Assembly (NCBI GenBank): GCA_947495035.1
Contig: CANLXI010000017.1
Location: 62,001 to 126,000 of the forward strand
DNA: 64,000 nt
Direction of reading: 5' to 3'
DNA from: an uncultured Granulosicoccus sp.
GTDB taxonomy: Bacteria; Pseudomonadota; Gammaproteobacteria; Granulosicoccales; Granulosicoccaceae
Below, piece after piece: positions 18,160 to 27,311 of the stretch. The notes beneath the pieces were generated by a model, which saw only the letters and a program-made list of their open reading frames with translations, did not search any database and had not been told where the DNA came from. Every line of letters starts with the position of its first letter. Position 1 is the first letter of the stretch. The position numbers and the translations under genes are program-made.

Positions 18160-18530
18160 GCGTATCTCCTGTATCGATGATTGGTGTTCACGCGTGTGAT
18201 GTTGTTGACCTTGATAGTCGGGACAAGCGTGATTTTCAAACGCTCAGGCACAGCTCGTCGATCAAGGCCGAGCAGATGCTACTACGTTGGAACGCACAAA
18301 AGTAAAAATATGTATTGATATATACCTTTATATGTTTTACAGTGCAGTTGTGGTAACGAATCGTCGTCTGTATTCGAATGCACACACGTCCTGATGGAGG
18401 TGTGTTGAGGCTGCAGAAGCTGCGTGGAGGATTCCACGGAAGAGTGCGCACCCATGGGGCCGGGTGAGCTGGCACGATACGGATAGTATCCGCTCGTCAT
18501 GTCCATTCACGATAAGAAAGAGGAAATCAC
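18160..18530. promoter_or_regulatory. Divergent promoter region with AT-rich dyad (site 2)
   Basis: This 371-bp region lies between the DUF4437 gene and the SDR-TRAP operon. At 18302-18340 GTAAAAATATGTA faces TATATGTTTTAC, whose reverse complement GTAAAACATATA is nearly the same as the arms of the dyad at 13449-13481. The rest holds no gene I can support. The dyad is placed to control both divergent units. Confidence 0.6.
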
Positions 18531-19316
18531 ATGTCCGAAGAGAAGTCGCTTGCCGGCAAGACAGCAGTAGTAACCGGAGCTGGTCGTGGTGTCGGGCGCT
18601 CGATTGCGCTTTATTTTGCTCGCGCGGGAGCCGATCTCGCCATTTGCTCGCGCACTCTGGCGGAGCTGGAAGCGGTCAAGGCCGAAGTGGAGGCCGAGGG
18701 TGTTCGTTGCATCATTGCTGCCGTGGATCTTGCGAATCAGGAGGCTACGCAGCGCTTCTGTGCAGATGTCATGACTGAATTCAAATCTATCGATGTACTG
18801 GTCAACAATGCAGGGGCGGAACTCGAAAATGGAAAAATCGAAGAGTCGGACCCGCAGAACTGGTGGAAAACGGTCGAGATCAATGTTCGAGGGCCCTATA
18901 TGGTGACTCGATTTCTGCTGGAAGGGCTGTCGGAAGGGGCCAAGATCATCAACGTTTCATCCGGAATGGGCAAGCGTGCCGGTAATAGCAACAGCGCTTA
19001 CCATGTTTCCAAGGCGGCGATGAACATGCTCACCGATGCTCTGGCCAATGAGCTATGGCCACGCAGAATCGACGTCAACAATCTGATTCCCGGCCCCGTA
19101 GCGACCAGCATGCTCAACAAGGACAAGCCCGGCGATCGACGCACCACGCCCGAAGAAGTGCTGGAGAGATTCGCAGACGCACTGCCGCCGGGGTTCCCCG
19201 AGTGGGAAAGGTTGAAGCATCCCGATGAAGTCGGGGAGTTGGCACTGTACATGGCAACACGGCCTGTCGGCGGGCCAACAGGCCAGAGTTTCTCGCTTGC
19301 ACGACGCCCGCTTTGA
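18531..19316 (+). CDS. Short-chain dehydrogenase/reductase
   Basis: A 261-residue classical SDR. It has the cofactor motif VTGAGRGVGRSIALYFA (TGxxxGxG) at about residues 15-31, DVLVNNAGAELENG, the catalytic Ser in INVSSGMGKRAG and YHVSKAAMN with Tyr-x-x-x-Lys. The CSRT after the second strand suggests NADP(H). The C-terminus (PTGQSFSLARRP) shows the SDR end. It is the first gene of a run with the TRAP transporter and the CoA-transferase, so its substrate is probably the transported compound or a product of it. Confidence 0.9.
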   Translation: MSEEKSLAGKTAVVTGAGRGVGRSIALYFARAGADLAICSRTLAELEAVKAEVEAEGVRCIIAAVDLANQEATQRFCADVMTEFKSIDVLVNNAGAELENGKIEESDPQNWWKTVEINVRGPYMVTRFLLEGLSEGAKIINVSSGMGKRAGNSNSAYHVSKAAMNMLTDALANELWPRRIDVNNLIPGPVATSMLNKDKPGDRRTTPEEVLERFADALPPGFPEWERLKHPDEVGELALYMATRPVGGPTGQSFSLARRPL

Positions 19317-19396
19317 AGAGTCATTCGAATCGCGGCTTCCGCTTACCTCCGATGATGATTTTACGTGGCAGCTGTTGCCAGCGACCAAGGGTATAG

Positions 19397-19942
19397 ATGA
19401 TGAAAGCGTTGATAGCAGGCCTGAATCAGACCAATCTTGCGATCTGCAAACTGTTGCGATGGTTGACCATCCTGTTGATGGGTGCGATCACGCTGAATGT
19501 TTTCGTCGGCGTTTTCTGGCGCTATGCCCTCAATAGCTCGATTCCCTGGTATGAAGAAGCCGGCAAGTACATGATGTTCTGGCTTGTATTTGTCGCCGCA
19601 CCGATCGTTTTGAAAAACCGTGGACAGATTGCGCTGGATATCCTGCCCAGCCTGTTGCCTCCAAGGCTACGCAATCTCAATTACCTGATCATCTATTGCA
19701 TCGTGTTTGTGCTGATGTGCGTGTTTGTCTGGCAGGGCTACAGCATTGCCTGGATCGCCCGCAATCAACAACCCTCTTCTTTCGAGATGTCATTTTTCTG
19801 GATCTACTTTGCCATTCCCTTTGGCAGCTTTGTCATGGCCCTGATATCTCTGGAATTTTCCCTGAGTGCCTTGCTCGGCATTTTCAGTCCCGACGAGGTT
19901 GATCTCGAACCGGGAAGCATGATCGATAACTCGTTGTCGTGA
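19397..19942 (+). CDS. TRAP transporter small permease (DctQ type)
   Basis: A 181-residue four-helix membrane protein of the DctQ family. It contains the conserved early helix followed by FWRYALNSSIPWYEEAGKYMMFWLVFVAA and KNRGQIALDIL, the family signature. With the DctM-like and DctP-like genes downstream it forms a complete TRAP transporter, which takes up organic acids or similar solutes using the sodium or proton gradient. The start MMK offers two adjacent ATGs. It lies 80 bp after the SDR and 72 bp before the large permease. Confidence 0.93.
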   Translation: MMKALIAGLNQTNLAICKLLRWLTILLMGAITLNVFVGVFWRYALNSSIPWYEEAGKYMMFWLVFVAAPIVLKNRGQIALDILPSLLPPRLRNLNYLIIYCIVFVLMCVFVWQGYSIAWIARNQQPSSFEMSFFWIYFAIPFGSFVMALISLEFSLSALLGIFSPDEVDLEPGSMIDNSLS

Positions 19943-20014
19943 AACGGCATTCGACCTCAATAATCAAGTTCAGGCCGCAGCCATTCTGCGGAATCTAGGG
20001 AGGAAATTGGCACC

Positions 20015-21304
20015 ATGGCAGCTCTGACGTTTTTCTGGGTATTTCTGTTCTTCATGGCGGTGGGGATACCGATCGTGTTCGCACTGGCTGCGGGGCCGCT
20101 GGCCGGGTTCCTGCTGACCGATCAGGCTGCTTTCATGAAAATGCTGCCGCAGCGCATGTTTGGCGGTATAGCGCAGTTCCCCATACTCGCGATTCCGTTG
20201 TTCATCCTGGCGGGCGAGGTGATGAATGTCAGTGGTATCACCAGGAGTCTGGTGCATTTTGCCAACGTGCTTATCGGTCATGTGCGCGCCGGTCTGGCGC
20301 AGGCAAACATTCTTGCTTCGATCATGTTTGCCGGGCTCAGTGGATCGGCGGTGGCAGATACCTCAGCGTTGGGTTCCATCTTCATTCCGGCAATGGAAAA
20401 GGACGGTTATTCTCGTGCGTTCTCCGCGGCCGTGACTGCGGCAAGCTCGGTCATCGGACCGATCATTCCTCCCAGTATCATCATGGTTATCTATGCCTAT
20501 GTGATGAATGTTTCGGTGGCTGCACTGTTTCTTGCTGGCATCATACCTGGTGCCATGGTTGGTATTGGCTTGATGGTGGTTACCGCCATCATCGGAAAGC
20601 GACGCAATTATCCGAAGGCTGAACGACGAGCCAGCAAAGGTGAGATGTGGGGAGCTTTCAAACCCGCTCTTTTGCCATTGATGACCCCGGTGATCATACT
20701 TGGCGGCATCGTGTCGGGAATCGTTACTCCCACCGAGGCTGCCGCAGCTGCCGTCTTCTATGCCTTGATTCTGTCCATGCTGATTACACGCACGGTCAAG
20801 CCTTCCGATCTGCCTGGCATCCTGTACCGCACTGGTCTGGTGTCCTCATCCATTCTGCTGATCGTCGGTTCGGCCACGATCTTCGGTTGGGCGGCGACCG
20901 TGTCTGGCGTACCACAGGCTTTGGCTGAACTTCTGTTCACCATTACCGAGAACCCGTATCTGTTGCTTCTGCTGGTCAATATACTGTTGCTGTTCATCGG
21001 CATGTTTCTGGATGCGGTGCCTGCGATTCTCATTCTGGGGCCGATATTTGGTCCCGCACTGGCGCAGGTAGGTGTCGATCCCGTTCACTTTGCCATCATC
21101 ATGTGCGTCAACGTTACCGTCGGCCTGGTGACGCCACCCATGGGCATGATTCTGTTTGTCGCATCCGGGCTGACCCGAACGGGCATCGAAAAGATCTCCC
21201 GTGAACTCTGGCCGTATCTCGCTGTGCATTTTCTGGTCATCGTGCTGATTTCCATGATCCCGGCACTGACCCTCACCATTCCACGCCTGTTCGGTTTCAT
21301 GTAA
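20015..21304 (+). CDS. TRAP transporter large permease (DctM type)
   Basis: A 429-residue 12-helix DctM subunit. Typical segments are GIPIVFALAAGPLAGF, AIPLFILAGEVMNVSGI, MFAGLSGSAVADTSALG with the conserved substrate/ion pocket, GPIIPPSIIMVIY, and VGLVTPPMGMILFV. It is the catalytic translocation subunit in the inner membrane and works with the DctQ and DctP genes on either side. A purine-rich AGGGAGG ribosome site lies before the ATG. Confidence 0.95.
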   Translation: MAALTFFWVFLFFMAVGIPIVFALAAGPLAGFLLTDQAAFMKMLPQRMFGGIAQFPILAIPLFILAGEVMNVSGITRSLVHFANVLIGHVRAGLAQANILASIMFAGLSGSAVADTSALGSIFIPAMEKDGYSRAFSAAVTAASSVIGPIIPPSIIMVIYAYVMNVSVAALFLAGIIPGAMVGIGLMVVTAIIGKRRNYPKAERRASKGEMWGAFKPALLPLMTPVIILGGIVSGIVTPTEAAAAAVFYALILSMLITRTVKPSDLPGILYRTGLVSSSILLIVGSATIFGWAATVSGVPQALAELLFTITENPYLLLLLVNILLLFIGMFLDAVPAILILGPIFGPALAQVGVDPVHFAIIMCVNVTVGLVTPPMGMILFVASGLTRTGIEKISRELWPYLAVHFLVIVLISMIPALTLTIPRLFGFM

Positions 21305-21346
21305 AGCCGCACAGACCCACTACAGACAATACAGGGGGAGGACCCG

Positions 21347-22411
21347 ATGTCTATCAACAACAGCAGTAGAAAACTTGTCATTGGCCTGAGCGGTAGTCTG
21401 TTCAGTGCCTTGGCATTCACAGCCAGTGTGCATGCCGCTGACTACACGCTCAAGATTGGCCATGTCTCGGCGGTTTCACAGCCCTTGTCGACCTGCGCCG
21501 AGGTGATGAAGTCCCATGTCGAGCGATACTCGGGGGGGCGTATAGAGGTAAAGCACTATCCGGCAGGTCAATTGGGCAACTTTCGGGAAAATGTCGAGGC
21601 GGTGCAGTTTGGAACGCTCGAGATGACGCTGACCTCCGGCGGTGGCATTGCCAATTTTTTCGGCCCCATCCAGGCCTTTGATATTCCCTATATGTTCGAG
21701 AATGATCAGGTGATGGACAAGGTCATGGCTGATCGTGAATTGACCGAGCGGTTGCGTGCCGACGTACTCAAGGCGACAGGGTCCGTAAGATTGATGGGCA
21801 TGACGGGTGGTGTTGGCTGGCGAGACTTCTTCGCCGATGTGCCGATAAAGACGGCAGCAGACCTCAAGGGTGTGAAGATGCGTACGGTGGAGTCGCCGGT
21901 TTCGATGGAGTTTGCCCGCGCGCTTGGCATGAACCCGACGCCGGTGCCCTGGCCCGAGCTCTACACTTCGCTGGCAACTGGCGTGGTCCACGGTACCAAG
22001 AATGCCCTTTCCGACGTGGTTGATACTTCATTGAACGACTATGTCAAATACGCTGTTGCCGATCACCATACGCATAATCTGATCTTCTGGTGGATGTCGG
22101 ATACCTGGCTGCAGAAACTACCTGAAGACTTGCAGGGAGTGGTGGCTGACGGCTTCCATGAGCTGAACAAGACCTGCAATGGTTTGCCTGGTGCCCTGTA
22201 CCTCGAGAAATACCAGAAGTTCGTGGATGGCGGCGGTGAGGTGCATATCCCCTCTGCCGAGGAAAAAGCGACGTTTCTGCCCGGACAGCAGCCGGTGATC
22301 GACTGGTTTGTCGACAAGTATGGTTCCGAGTATTACGACCTTGTTCAGGCGGCTGTCGACAGGGCAAATGCCGAGATCGAAGCCGAGAGGGCCAGTTTCA
22401 TCAAGCAGTAG
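21347..22411 (+). CDS. TRAP transporter substrate-binding protein (DctP type)
   Basis: A 354-residue periplasmic binding protein. A signal peptide ends near VHAADYT (residues about 28-32). The mature protein has the DctP pattern: VMKSHVERYSGGRIEVKHYPAGQLG, TAADLKGVKMRTVESPV containing the conserved Arg that binds the substrate carboxylate, and NPTPVPWPELYTSLATGVVHG. That Arg suggests an organic acid ligand; the exact ligand cannot be read. An extra Cys pair (Cys in PLSTCAEV and in LNKTCNGL) may form a disulfide. It completes the DctQ-DctM-DctP transporter. Confidence 0.93.
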   Translation: MSINNSSRKLVIGLSGSLFSALAFTASVHAADYTLKIGHVSAVSQPLSTCAEVMKSHVERYSGGRIEVKHYPAGQLGNFRENVEAVQFGTLEMTLTSGGGIANFFGPIQAFDIPYMFENDQVMDKVMADRELTERLRADVLKATGSVRLMGMTGGVGWRDFFADVPIKTAADLKGVKMRTVESPVSMEFARALGMNPTPVPWPELYTSLATGVVHGTKNALSDVVDTSLNDYVKYAVADHHTHNLIFWWMSDTWLQKLPEDLQGVVADGFHELNKTCNGLPGALYLEKYQKFVDGGGEVHIPSAEEKATFLPGQQPVIDWFVDKYGSEYYDLVQAAVDRANAEIEAERASFIKQ

Positions 22412-22607
22412 TACTCACCTTCGGTATCTGCACCGGCGAATCTCGTCGGTGCAGCTGATGTTGCGAGAGTCGAGTAAGCCAATGGCGCAGGTTGGTAATG
22501 CAAGACGACAAGGCGAATCATGAAACAGGGCGGTGGGGCAGAACATTGGCGCTGAGCCGCTTCGACGCAGTGAATCATTTTGAACAAGGCAAGCTGACAG
22601 GTATCTC

Positions 22608-23312
22608 ATGAACAAGACTTACGACACGGCCGTGGCAGCGCTCGACGGAGTGCTGACTGACGGTATGCTGATCGCTGCGGGAGGTTTTGGCCTCTGTGGA
22701 ATTCCGGAATTGCTGATCTCGGCCATTCGAGACGCAGGCACCCGGGACCTGACGATAGCGAGCAACAATGCAGGCGTTGACGGGTTCGGACTAGGCATAT
22801 TGCTGGAGAGCCGTCAGGTCAGGAAGATGATCAGCTCCTATGTGGGGGAAAATGCGGAATTCATGCGTCAGTACCTCTCGGGAGAACTGGAGCTTGAATT
22901 CAATCCGCAAGGTACCCTGGCTGAACGGATGCGTGCAGGCGGCTGTGGTATTCCGGGCTTTTATACTCGTACTGGCGCGGGAACCGTCATTGCAGAAGGC
23001 AAGGAAAGCAAGCTGTTCGATGGCGAGGAATACATACTCGAAAGGGGAATCGTGGCGGATCTGTCGATCGTCAAGGCCTGGAAAGCCGATGATACCGGTA
23101 ATCTGGTGTTTCGCAAGACCGCACGCAACTTCAATCCGCCCGCGGCGATGTGCGGCAGAATCTGTATCGCCGAAGTTGAGGAAATCGTCCCACGCGGCAC
23201 GCTGGATCCCGATCATGTTCATCTGCCGGGTATCTATGTGCACCGCCTGGTGCAGGGGACACACGAAAAACGAATAGAACAGCGCACCACGCGCAAGAGG
23301 GAGACAGACTGA
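22608..23312 (+). CDS. 3-oxoacid CoA-transferase, subunit A
   Basis: A 234-residue alpha subunit of the class I CoA-transferase family (ScoA/AtoD/PcaI). It shows the glycine-rich GGFGLCGIPELLISAI (CoA site), IASNNAGVDGFGLGILL, GTLAERMRAGGCGIPGFYTRTG and VRGTHEKRIEQRT-like end (here VQGTHEKRIEQRT). It moves CoA from succinyl-CoA or acetyl-CoA to a 3-oxoacid such as acetoacetate or 3-oxoadipate. The stop codon overlaps the ATG of subunit B. With BKACE at 28997-29878, which releases acetoacetate, succinyl-CoA:acetoacetate transfer is the most economical reading. Confidence 0.93.
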   Translation: MNKTYDTAVAALDGVLTDGMLIAAGGFGLCGIPELLISAIRDAGTRDLTIASNNAGVDGFGLGILLESRQVRKMISSYVGENAEFMRQYLSGELELEFNPQGTLAERMRAGGCGIPGFYTRTGAGTVIAEGKESKLFDGEEYILERGIVADLSIVKAWKADDTGNLVFRKTARNFNPPAAMCGRICIAEVEEIVPRGTLDPDHVHLPGIYVHRLVQGTHEKRIEQRTTRKRETD

Positions 23313-23935
23313 TGCCTTGGGATCGTAACCGGATGGCTGCACGCGCAGCCGAAGAACTTGACGATGGAATGTACGTGAATCTGGGCATCGGTATTCCGAC
23401 ACTGGTTGCCAACCATACCGGCGACAAGGACATCACATTGCAGTCCGAAAACGGCATGTTGGGCATGGGGCCGTTCCCGCTGGAAGGTGAGGAAGACGCC
23501 GATCTGATCAATGCAGGCAAACAGACCATCACGGAACTGGCGCGAACCAGCTACTTCGACAGTGCAAGCAGTTTTGGCATGATCCGCGGTGGGAAGATCG
23601 CGGCGGCGATACTGGGGGCCATGGAGGTAGCCGAAAACGGTGACCTGGCCAACTGGATGATTCCGGGCAAGCTGGTCAAGGGCATGGGTGGTGCGATGGA
23701 TCTGGTCGCGGGTGTCGGACGAGTGATCGTGGTCATGGATCACACCAACAAACACGGCGAGAGCAAGCTGCTGAAACAATGCACTCTGCCTCTGACAGGC
23801 AAGGCAGTCGTCAACCGGATCATCACCAATCTGGGCGTACTGGATGTCGTTGAAGGCGGTTTGAAGATTGTCGAATGTGCCGATGGCGTCAGCGAAGAGG
23901 ATTTGCGGGCAGCCACGGAGGCGACCATCGTGTGA
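23312..23935 (+). CDS. 3-oxoacid CoA-transferase, subunit B
   Basis: A 207-residue beta subunit. The catalytic Glu that forms the glutamyl-CoA thioester is in LQSENGMLGMGPFPL near residue 46-52. YVNLGIGIPTLVANH near the N-terminus and the C-terminal GLKIVECADGVSEEDLRAATEA are typical of ScoB/AtoA. It partners subunit A, with the two genes sharing a base at the A stop and B start. The preceding purine-rich AAGAGGGAGA serves as ribosome site. Confidence 0.94.
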   Translation: MPWDRNRMAARAAEELDDGMYVNLGIGIPTLVANHTGDKDITLQSENGMLGMGPFPLEGEEDADLINAGKQTITELARTSYFDSASSFGMIRGGKIAAAILGAMEVAENGDLANWMIPGKLVKGMGGAMDLVAGVGRVIVVMDHTNKHGESKLLKQCTLPLTGKAVVNRIITNLGVLDVVEGGLKIVECADGVSEEDLRAATEATIV

Positions 23936-24072
23936 GCAGTGGACGACAGTAGTTCATCGGAGTTGGCGAACGAGTCGCCTGTATTGTCACAGTCGCGGCG
24001 TTTCGCTTGAATCAGGCTGTTCTGTCACCTTGCAGGAACGGTAACACAGACATTTAAACGAGTCAGAACGAT

Positions 24073-25089
24073 ATGAGGGCTATTGGATACACGGAACGGG
24101 GAGCCATTGATGCTGCCTCATCGGTTGTGGAGTTCGTGGCAGACAAGCCGAGCCCCGGAGCGAAGGATCTGCTGGTCGAAGTCAAGGGAGTCTCGGTCAA
24201 CCCTGTGGATGTAAAAGTCAGAGCCAACCGGCAGCCGCCGGAAGGTTCCCCTCGCATTCTGGGCTTCGATGCCTCCGGAACCGTGGTTGAGGCGGGCTCG
24301 GCAATCAAACAATTCAAGCCGGGTGACGAAGTGTTCTATGCAGGGGACTTCACGCGACCTGGTTCCAATGCCGAATTTCAACTGGTGAACGAGAAGCTGG
24401 TTGGACGTAAACCGGTATCGCTCAGTCACGCTGAGGCTGCAGGCATGCCGCTGACGAGTATCACCGCGTGGGAGATCCTGTTCGATTGCTTCAGGTTGAA
24501 TGCCAGTGAGGGCAAGGGTGAAGCCTTGCTGGTTGTCGGCGCTGCCGGTGGTGTCGGTTCCATGCTGGTTCAGCTGGCCAGCCGACTCACGGAGTTGACC
24601 GTGATTGCCACCGCCTCTCGTGACGAATCGATATCATGGGTGAGCAGGATGGGCGCGGATCATGTCATCGATCACCGCAAGTCGCTTCCGGAAGCGATGG
24701 AAGCTCTGGGAATACAACCACGCTATGTGGCCTCGCTGAATCACACTGAACTGCACTTTCCGTCCATTGTCGACCTGATCGAGCCACGTGGCCATATCAC
24801 CATGATTGATGACCCACAGACACTCGACATGACACTGATCAAATCGAAAGCACTGACTTTCAGCTGGGAATTCATGTTCGCTCGTTCGATGTTTCAGACG
24901 CAGGATATGGATGCCCAGGGGGCATTGCTCGACCGCGTATCGGCATTGCTGGACGAGGGGGTGCTGGTATCGACAGTCAACAGGCATCACGGCGCATTGA
25001 GTGCGGATACCTTGCGAGCAGCCTTGACCGAACAGGAACGTGGTACCGCTATTGGCAAGATTGTTCTCGACGGTTTCACAGCTGCTTGA
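24073..25089 (+). CDS. Zinc-free MDR oxidoreductase (quinone oxidoreductase-like)
   Basis: A 338-residue medium-chain dehydrogenase/reductase. It begins [12 protein letters not shown] and has [31 protein letters not shown], and the dinucleotide-binding [18 protein letters not shown]. The catalytic zinc Cys and the structural four-Cys lobe are absent, which places it with the zinc-independent quinone reductase/YajO-like 'zinc-binding alcohol dehydrogenase' group and indicates NADPH. The motif NPVDVKVR is typical of that group. It follows the CoA-transferase on the same strand after 137 bp and precedes another SDR. Confidence 0.88.
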   Translation: MRAIGYTERGAIDAASSVVEFVADKPSPGAKDLLVEVKGVSVNPVDVKVRANRQPPEGSPRILGFDASGTVVEAGSAIKQFKPGDEVFYAGDFTRPGSNAEFQLVNEKLVGRKPVSLSHAEAAGMPLTSITAWEILFDCFRLNASEGKGEALLVVGAAGGVGSMLVQLASRLTELTVIATASRDESISWVSRMGADHVIDHRKSLPEAMEALGIQPRYVASLNHTELHFPSIVDLIEPRGHITMIDDPQTLDMTLIKSKALTFSWEFMFARSMFQTQDMDAQGALLDRVSALLDEGVLVSTVNRHHGALSADTLRAALTEQERGTAIGKIVLDGFTAA

Positions 25090-25162
25090 GGCAAGCTGAG
25101 CGCCGACTCATTCACATCAATACTGACGCCGCGAATGTGGCAAGCCATCAACAGGATATCGC

Positions 25163-25891
25163 ATGAATCGTCTTGATAACAAGATCGCCATCATCACTGG
25201 AGGCGCAAACGGGCAGGGAGCTGCGGAGGCAGAGTTGTTCGTTTCAGCAGGAGCCAGAGTTGTAATTACGGATGTCAACCGTCAAGCGGGTGAGGAAGTA
25301 GCCGCACGCCTGGGAGAGAACTGCACGTTTTTCGAGCACGACGTCAGCTCCGAAGAAGACTGGGCACGTGTCATCGATGGCACGGTCAAATTGTACGGTC
25401 AGATCGATGTACTGGTGAACAATGCGGGTATTTTCAGGGTGCTGGGTCTGGAAGAGACCGAGCTGGATGTCTGGAATCAGACGGTTGCCATCAACCAGAC
25501 AGGTGTATTCCTGGGTATGAAGGCCGTAGCACCCGAAATGAAGCGGCAGAAGGCCGGCAGCATCGTCAACATTTCTTCCATTGCCGGATTGGCGGCCTCC
25601 AAGGCTCATGCCTACTGTGCCACCAAATGGGCTGTACGGGGCATGACCAAGGCTGCAGCCGTTGAACTCGGACCTTCCAGGATCCGCGTCAATTCGGTTC
25701 ACCCCGGTTATATCGAAACCCCGATGCTGGATGCTTTCGGTGTACCGCGAGAAGAGCTTGTGGCCAGGATTCCATTTGGCCGTACCGCCGAGGTGATCGA
25801 GGTGGCAAAGCTTGTCCTGTTCCTGGCTTCCGACGACTCCAGCTACTGTACTGGCCATGAGTTTGTCGTTGATGGTGCCATCAAGGCCTGA
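25163..25891 (+). CDS. Short-chain dehydrogenase/reductase (3-alpha/20-beta-HSD-like)
   Basis: A 242-residue classical SDR with IITGGANGQGAAEAELFV, an Asp at the end of strand 2 (VITDVNRQ) indicating NAD, DVLVNNAGIFRV, the catalytic Ser in NISSIAGLAASKAHAYCATKWAVRG with Tyr-x-x-x-Lys, and a C-terminal CTGHEFVVDGAIKA. It resembles the group labelled 3-alpha-hydroxysteroid or glucose 1-dehydrogenase, labels that say little about substrate. It is the last gene of the plus-strand run and is followed directly by the heptamer repeat. Confidence 0.9.
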   Translation: MNRLDNKIAIITGGANGQGAAEAELFVSAGARVVITDVNRQAGEEVAARLGENCTFFEHDVSSEEDWARVIDGTVKLYGQIDVLVNNAGIFRVLGLEETELDVWNQTVAINQTGVFLGMKAVAPEMKRQKAGSIVNISSIAGLAASKAHAYCATKWAVRGMTKAAAVELGPSRIRVNSVHPGYIETPMLDAFGVPREELVARIPFGRTAEVIEVAKLVLFLASDDSSYCTGHEFVVDGAIKA

Positions 25892-25909
25892 TCCCGGGGG
25901 GCAAAACTT

Positions 25910-26024
25910 GAGCCCCGAGCCCCGAGCCCCGAGCCCCGAGCCCCGAGCCCCGAGCCCCGAGTCCCGAGTCCCGAGTCCCGAGTCCCGAGTCCCGAGTTCA
26001 GGGTTCAGGGTTCAGGGTTCAGGG
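25910..26024. repeat. Graded heptanucleotide tandem array
   Basis: About 16 units of a 7-bp repeat in unbroken register between two convergent genes. It has seven copies of GAGCCCC (25910-25958), five of GAGTCCC (25959-25993), one GAGTTCA, then three GGGTTCA and a final GGG. Each block differs from the previous one by one or a few substitutions. No gene reads through it with support. Confidence 0.95.
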
Positions 26025-26075
26025 GAGCACAGGGGCCAACGCACAAGCCCCTTGAGGGTTCGACTTCTCCGTTTG

Positions 26076-27212
26076 TCATCGCTCGAATTCACGTTCCAGC
26101 GCTGCAATGTTGACTCCGAGCCCGGGTTCGTCTGTCAGCGTGACCCAACCCTTGCTCAACGGTAGTGGGAACACCTCGTCGCGGAATGTGTTCTCGTTTG
26201 CGTCGCATTCCAGTAATCCGGGCCCGCCCGCCGCTGCCAGGAGGTGCGCGGACGCCGCCAGTGCGACACCACCACCCAGAGAATGCGGGCAATAGGTCAG
26301 CCCGTTGGCAACTACATCAGTTGCTACCGGCAGGCATTCACTGAAACCGCCCCATTTTGCAATGTCCGGCTGAACGATATCCATCCAGTTTCCGCGTGCC
26401 ACTTCATCGTATTCGCCACGGGTCAGAAAGTTCTCGCCACCGGCGATCGGTATGTTCGTCGCGTTCTTCAAGGTGCGCCATGCTGCTCTGGTGGTGTCGA
26501 CCGGCATCGGCTCCTCGATCCAGCGCGGGTTGCATGCTTCGATCCAGTACATGGCCTGGATGGCTTCCGATGGTGACCAGGCCTGATTGGCATCCAGCAT
26601 GAAGGTTTCCGCCTCGCCCAGGTTGTCGGCCACTCCGTGAACATTGGAGCGATCGGTTTCCTCGCCGAAGCCGACCTTGACCTTGAAGTGCCGGTGTCCG
26701 TTCGCGCGGGCGCGTTCGACGGTTTCCAGAACGCCAACCGGGTTGATACCGCTGGCATAGGCTGGAATCCTGTGTCGTGTGGATCCAAGCAATGCATGCA
26801 GCGGTACATTGTTTCGCCTGGCGATCATGTCCCAAACGGCGATGTCCACCCCGGCGATTGCCTGAGCAATCGGCCCTGTTTCACCGGTTTGCAACCGCAG
26901 GATGCGCAGTAGAGAATTCATTGTCTCGTAGCAGTCCTGTGGACTGGAGAATTGCCGGCCAACCAGGCGTGTCGCAATTTCGGTGTCCACGAGCAGGGCT
27001 CGATGTTCGGCACCGCAAACCGGAAAGTTGCACCAGATCTCCCCATACCCTTGCGTGCCGGATGAATCAGTCACGCGAACCAGAAGTGTTGGCCGGTCAT
27101 GCATTATTCCGAAGGAGGTACGCACCGGAACGGATATGGGCGTCCGTACCAGCCGGGTTTCTACCGACATGAGTTCAAGGCTCTTTTCGTGGTGATCGGC
27201 AGTAGTGCTCAT
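26076..27212 (-). CDS. Enolase-superfamily enzyme (mandelate racemase/muconate cycloisomerase group)
   Basis: A 378-residue member of the MR/MLE group. A capping N-terminal domain is followed by the barrel. The Lys-x-Lys acid/base pair is in HFKVKVGFG (about residue 183), and the three metal ligands are in FMLDANQAW, WIEEPMPVD and IAGGENFLTR, followed by the C-terminal CPHSLGGGVALAAS. These residues fit the muconate lactonizing/MR type rather than a sugar dehydratase; racemisation or cycloisomerisation of a carboxylate is likely. It is the third gene of a minus-strand operon with BKACE and the GMC oxidoreductase. Confidence 0.9.
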   Translation of the reverse strand: MSTTADHHEKSLELMSVETRLVRTPISVPVRTSFGIMHDRPTLLVRVTDSSGTQGYGEIWCNFPVCGAEHRALLVDTEIATRLVGRQFSSPQDCYETMNSLLRILRLQTGETGPIAQAIAGVDIAVWDMIARRNNVPLHALLGSTRHRIPAYASGINPVGVLETVERARANGHRHFKVKVGFGEETDRSNVHGVADNLGEAETFMLDANQAWSPSEAIQAMYWIEACNPRWIEEPMPVDTTRAAWRTLKNATNIPIAGGENFLTRGEYDEVARGNWMDIVQPDIAKWGGFSECLPVATDVVANGLTYCPHSLGGGVALAASAHLLAAAGGPGLLECDANENTFRDEVFPLPLSKGWVTLTDEPGLGVNIAALEREFER

Positions 27213-27311
27213 TCAGGAAACTCCATGAATTGGACGGTGGATGTTGAGATCTTGTGGACTACGGGTGGTATCACCACCAGCAAACACGGTCGTATCAAGA
27301 AAGTAGCAGGC

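Noticed and set aside
25910-26024. CRISPR-like array
   Set aside because: The unit is 7 bp with no spacers and there are no cas genes; it is a simple tandem repeat.
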